From NCBI GenBank assembly GCA_038025085.1, contig CM076154.1:14420001-14484000 (forward strand): a DNA stretch of 64,000 nt, given 5' to 3'. The notes beneath the pieces are model-generated. The model did no database searches. It was not told the DNA's origin and worked only from the letters and a program-made list of their open reading frames with translations. Of this stretch, positions 61,515 to 64,000 are shown one piece after another. Positions within the stretch are counted from its first letter, which is position 1, and each line of letters starts with the position of its first letter. The translations under genes and the position numbers were made by a program. Source of the stretch: Tetragonia tetragonoides (Eukaryota > Streptophyta > Magnoliopsida > Caryophyllales > Aizoaceae).

Positions 61515-61803
61515 TTACTTGAAGGGACTACTGAAGTGATCTCGAGTTGGCTCCGGGAATGGATTCCACTCCCATAGTCTCTCCGAGAACGCGCTGCCAC
61601 CACCACCACCAGCTGCAGGAAGAGGCAGCTGCAATGTACTAGAGCTTCCGGGACCCACCACAGTCGGATTTGTAACTAGCTGTTGAGCCTGCTGTAATGG
61701 TGAGAAAAGATAGTTGGAGAACAAAAACGACTGCGTATTAGGTGGAGTAGTGTTATTAGGACTAGTGCTGCTGTTTAGTTGTTGGAATTGTAGTTGTTGT
61801 TGT

Positions 61804-61844
<41 letters not shown>

Positions 61845-64000
61845 TTGTTGTTGTTGTTGTTGTTGCTGTTGGTGATGTTGAAGATGGTGGCTAAGACAAG
61901 CTTGTTGGTACTCGACTAATCGATGAATGTTGATCTCTTCCAAGCTCGGTTGTTGTTGTTGCTGTTGTTGTTGTTGCTGAGAGTGATGATGATTATGACG
62001 ATGGTGGTGGTGAGAGTTAGGAGAACTTGAAGAACTTCCCATGAAAAGCGCAGTGTTAGTTGATGAGGGTAGTAAAGGAATTACACCCCTTCCAACAACA
62101 CCACCACCACCATCCCCTTGATCTTGTTGTTCTTGTTGTTGTTGGTGGTGTTGTTGTTGTTGTTTCATGTTTTCATGATGAGTGAATATCTGCAACAATC
62201 TATCAACTTCAACAACCGGTGGTGGTGTTGTTGGTGGTTGTCCTGTTTGTGTTGGCTGTTGTGGTGGGGCCGCCAACGGACTAACCGCCGTATAAGAGCT
62301 ATGATGAGAAAGTCCGAGGGCGGTCCCCACCTCCGTGCTACTACTAGCATCAGTCTCACTCATTACTTTCTCCATAGATATCTGATGATGCCTCTCCATT
62401 TGTCCTTTGAACACATTCTGGTGATGGTTCTGGTGGTGGTGGTGGAAAGTCGTCTTTTTATCCGACGAGGATGATAGCCTCGTCGAGGGCAACCCACGTG
62501 GCACCGACGGGTGATCTTCTACTCCGGCTCTCTTGTACACCCGGCATAACGAAATCTCCGTCTGAAAGGAGGAACAAGTTTAGCTTAATATGGTTTACAA
62601 GCCAAGGAAAAAAATATACACTTTTTTTTTTTTTGAAATTTAGATAAATTGGTCCGACAAAATATAATGTGTACTGAGATTGTATTTATGATTTGTTCAG
62701 AAGAATTAAGAAAAATGAGAAGAATTGATGAATTGAAGCTTCATTCATTCATATTCATTCATATCTTTCACTACATTTGCGTGACCCCAACAGCAGCACC
62801 ACTAAATTAAAATACTATATTTATTACACTCTCTCTCCTCTTACACTGCTAAGTGTACTGTGCTCCTCATATTTGCTACCCTCCGTTTCCGTGTCAACTG
62901 TCATTTCATTTTTATTTGTAAAAAAAATAAAAAAATTTGCCAGTTAAATTAATTATACAGTTAGGGTTTGATAACAGTACTGTACTATTTATCATTAGCA
63001 TTATTAGCCGCTAGCGCGTTAGGCTGGCGGCTAATTTAATCCCAATCCAATCTAATCTAATTAATTTTAATTTAGTCGATCTGACCTTTTGGTAACGCTC
63101 TGTGTCATGTTGAGGGAGGCGATACTCGTTCATAATCCAACTTGTACGGATGCCCTTAGGGGCTTTGCCGGAGTAGAATACGAGTGTTTTTTTAAGTCCG
63201 ATTGGTCGGAAATTTTCCCCTCGGATCATCCGGTCAGCTCCGGTTGCCTTCCAGTACCCAGATGTCGTTACCCGGTTCGGTCTGTCTCCATTTCGGTATT
63301 TCTTGTCTCTTGGTACATAGAAGAACCACTCTTTTTCCCCTATTGCTGCCAAAGCTGTACCACATCATAATAACCACATCAATCTTTAGGTAGACAAAAA
63401 AGAACACATACATATCCACATGTGATCAAACAATGGACACTTTATCTTATAGTAAGTATAATAATTTGAACATAAAAGAAAAAGATCACATATTCATATG
63501 ACCATATATATGATCTCTAATTGTCACTATTAGAGTGGAATTTGGGCAAAAAAAAAAAAAAGAAGAAAACCTATCCAAAAAATGATGATCACTAGTCATC
63601 CAGATATATAATAGTAACTCTTATTATAGTCTAATTTGAACTAATACTGATGTTGTATCATACGAGTTTTTGTGATATATAATGTTTACCTGGGAGTTCC
63701 CAAGGGTCATAGCGATAGAGATCGAGAAAGGTGATAAGCTCAACATTAAATCGCTTTCCTTCCACCTTACGACGAAGGTAGAATTCGACGAGTTCTTCCT
63801 CAGTAGGGTGGAAGCGAAAGCCAGGCATGACAAGGTCATGTTCGTGTTCATCGTCGTCATCAGTTGTTGTTGTTGTTGTTGCTGCTGCTGCTACTGCTAC
63901 TTGATCTTCTTCAGCAGCCTGGTGGTGTTGCTGATGATGCTTGTTGTCGTTGTTGACGGGGTTTATAGTTGTCTGACTATTATAATTAATAGTATCTTCG
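61515..64000 (-). CDS. NAC transcription factor, NAC035/LOV1-like (5' end beyond the window)
   Basis: Three minus-strand exons are visible: 64000-63690 (partial), 63354-63086 and 62561-61515, giving 541 residues plus the stop. The frame is open at the window edge. After a Gln/His/Ala-rich and acidic leader ([11 protein letters not shown]) comes a full NAC domain: [93 protein letters not shown], then [20 protein letters not shown]. The C-terminal activation region is rich in His and Gln, with an almost pure run of about 29 Gln (minus strand of 61795-61880). It ends in [20 protein letters not shown], which matches the conserved tail of Arabidopsis NAC035 (LONG VEGETATIVE PHASE 1), a regulator of flowering time and cold response. 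Syntenic position supports this. The start codon and first residues are outside the window. Confidence 0.93.

Overview
This is nuclear DNA from a flowering plant, almost certainly a eudicot. Genes are sparse and carry spliced GT-AG introns. The intergenic space is AT-rich and full of trinucleotide microsatellites and MITEs, and the proteins belong to plant families (STICHEL, Alfin-like, DYW-type PPR, NAC). The species cannot be fixed from the sequence. The dispersed repeats built on TTCAGTTCAGTT-like motifs remind me of Amaranthaceae/Caryophyllales genomes, but that is only an impression.

Host genes from left to right: the last three exons of plastid ISPD (+, 1029-2999); a complete six-exon STICHEL-type DnaX-like gene (-, 13687-4972, 1317 aa); a five-exon Alfin-like PHD gene (+, 31680-44593, 259 aa) with a 9.2-kb second intron; a single-exon DYW-type PPR gene (-, 48325-46043, 760 aa); a four-exon lipoate-protein ligase A-like gene (+, 53732-56072, 272 aa); and most of a NAC035/LOV1-like gene (-, 64000-61515) that runs off the right edge. 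The order ISPD - STICHEL - Alfin-like - NAC035 matches, as I recall it, Arabidopsis At2g02500-At2g02480-At2g02470-At2g02450. The STICHEL-like/PPR/Alfin-like trio also recalls At1g14460/At1g14470/At1g14510, so the window is an ancient conserved gene block swollen by transposons.

Mobile DNA. The most striking element is a complete-looking 6.25-kb Mutator-like element (14499-20748) with 8-bp target-site duplications and ~55-bp terminal inverted repeats. It carries two convergent genes: a DDE transposase fused to an OTU cysteine-protease domain, and a plant-mobile-domain (MAIN-like) protein. Both genes appear to start with tiny exons just inside the TIRs. One end has a regular array of six ~21-bp palindromes at a ~32-bp period; the other end has a single copy. 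A nearly intact L1-type LINE (about 35250-40950, antisense) lies inside Alfin-like intron 2; each of its ORFs is broken by one in-frame stop, and ORF1/ORF2 overlap by ATGA. Other elements are two hAT-like non-autonomous elements with degenerate GC-rich repeats (21004-21408 and 50300-50972), a pair of ~0.7-kb Tourist-like MITEs (22208-22935 and 28444-29133, the latter inside a decayed LINE), a ~110-bp-TIR element (29885-30494), Stowaway MITEs (57886-58152, 59355-59609), and several local tandem or dispersed duplications.

I saw no CRISPR array, rRNA, tRNA or LTR retrotransposon that I could support. The host genes are unrelated housekeeping and regulatory functions (isoprenoid precursor synthesis, trichome branching, chromatin reading, organelle RNA editing, lipoylation, transcription) and do not form one pathway.
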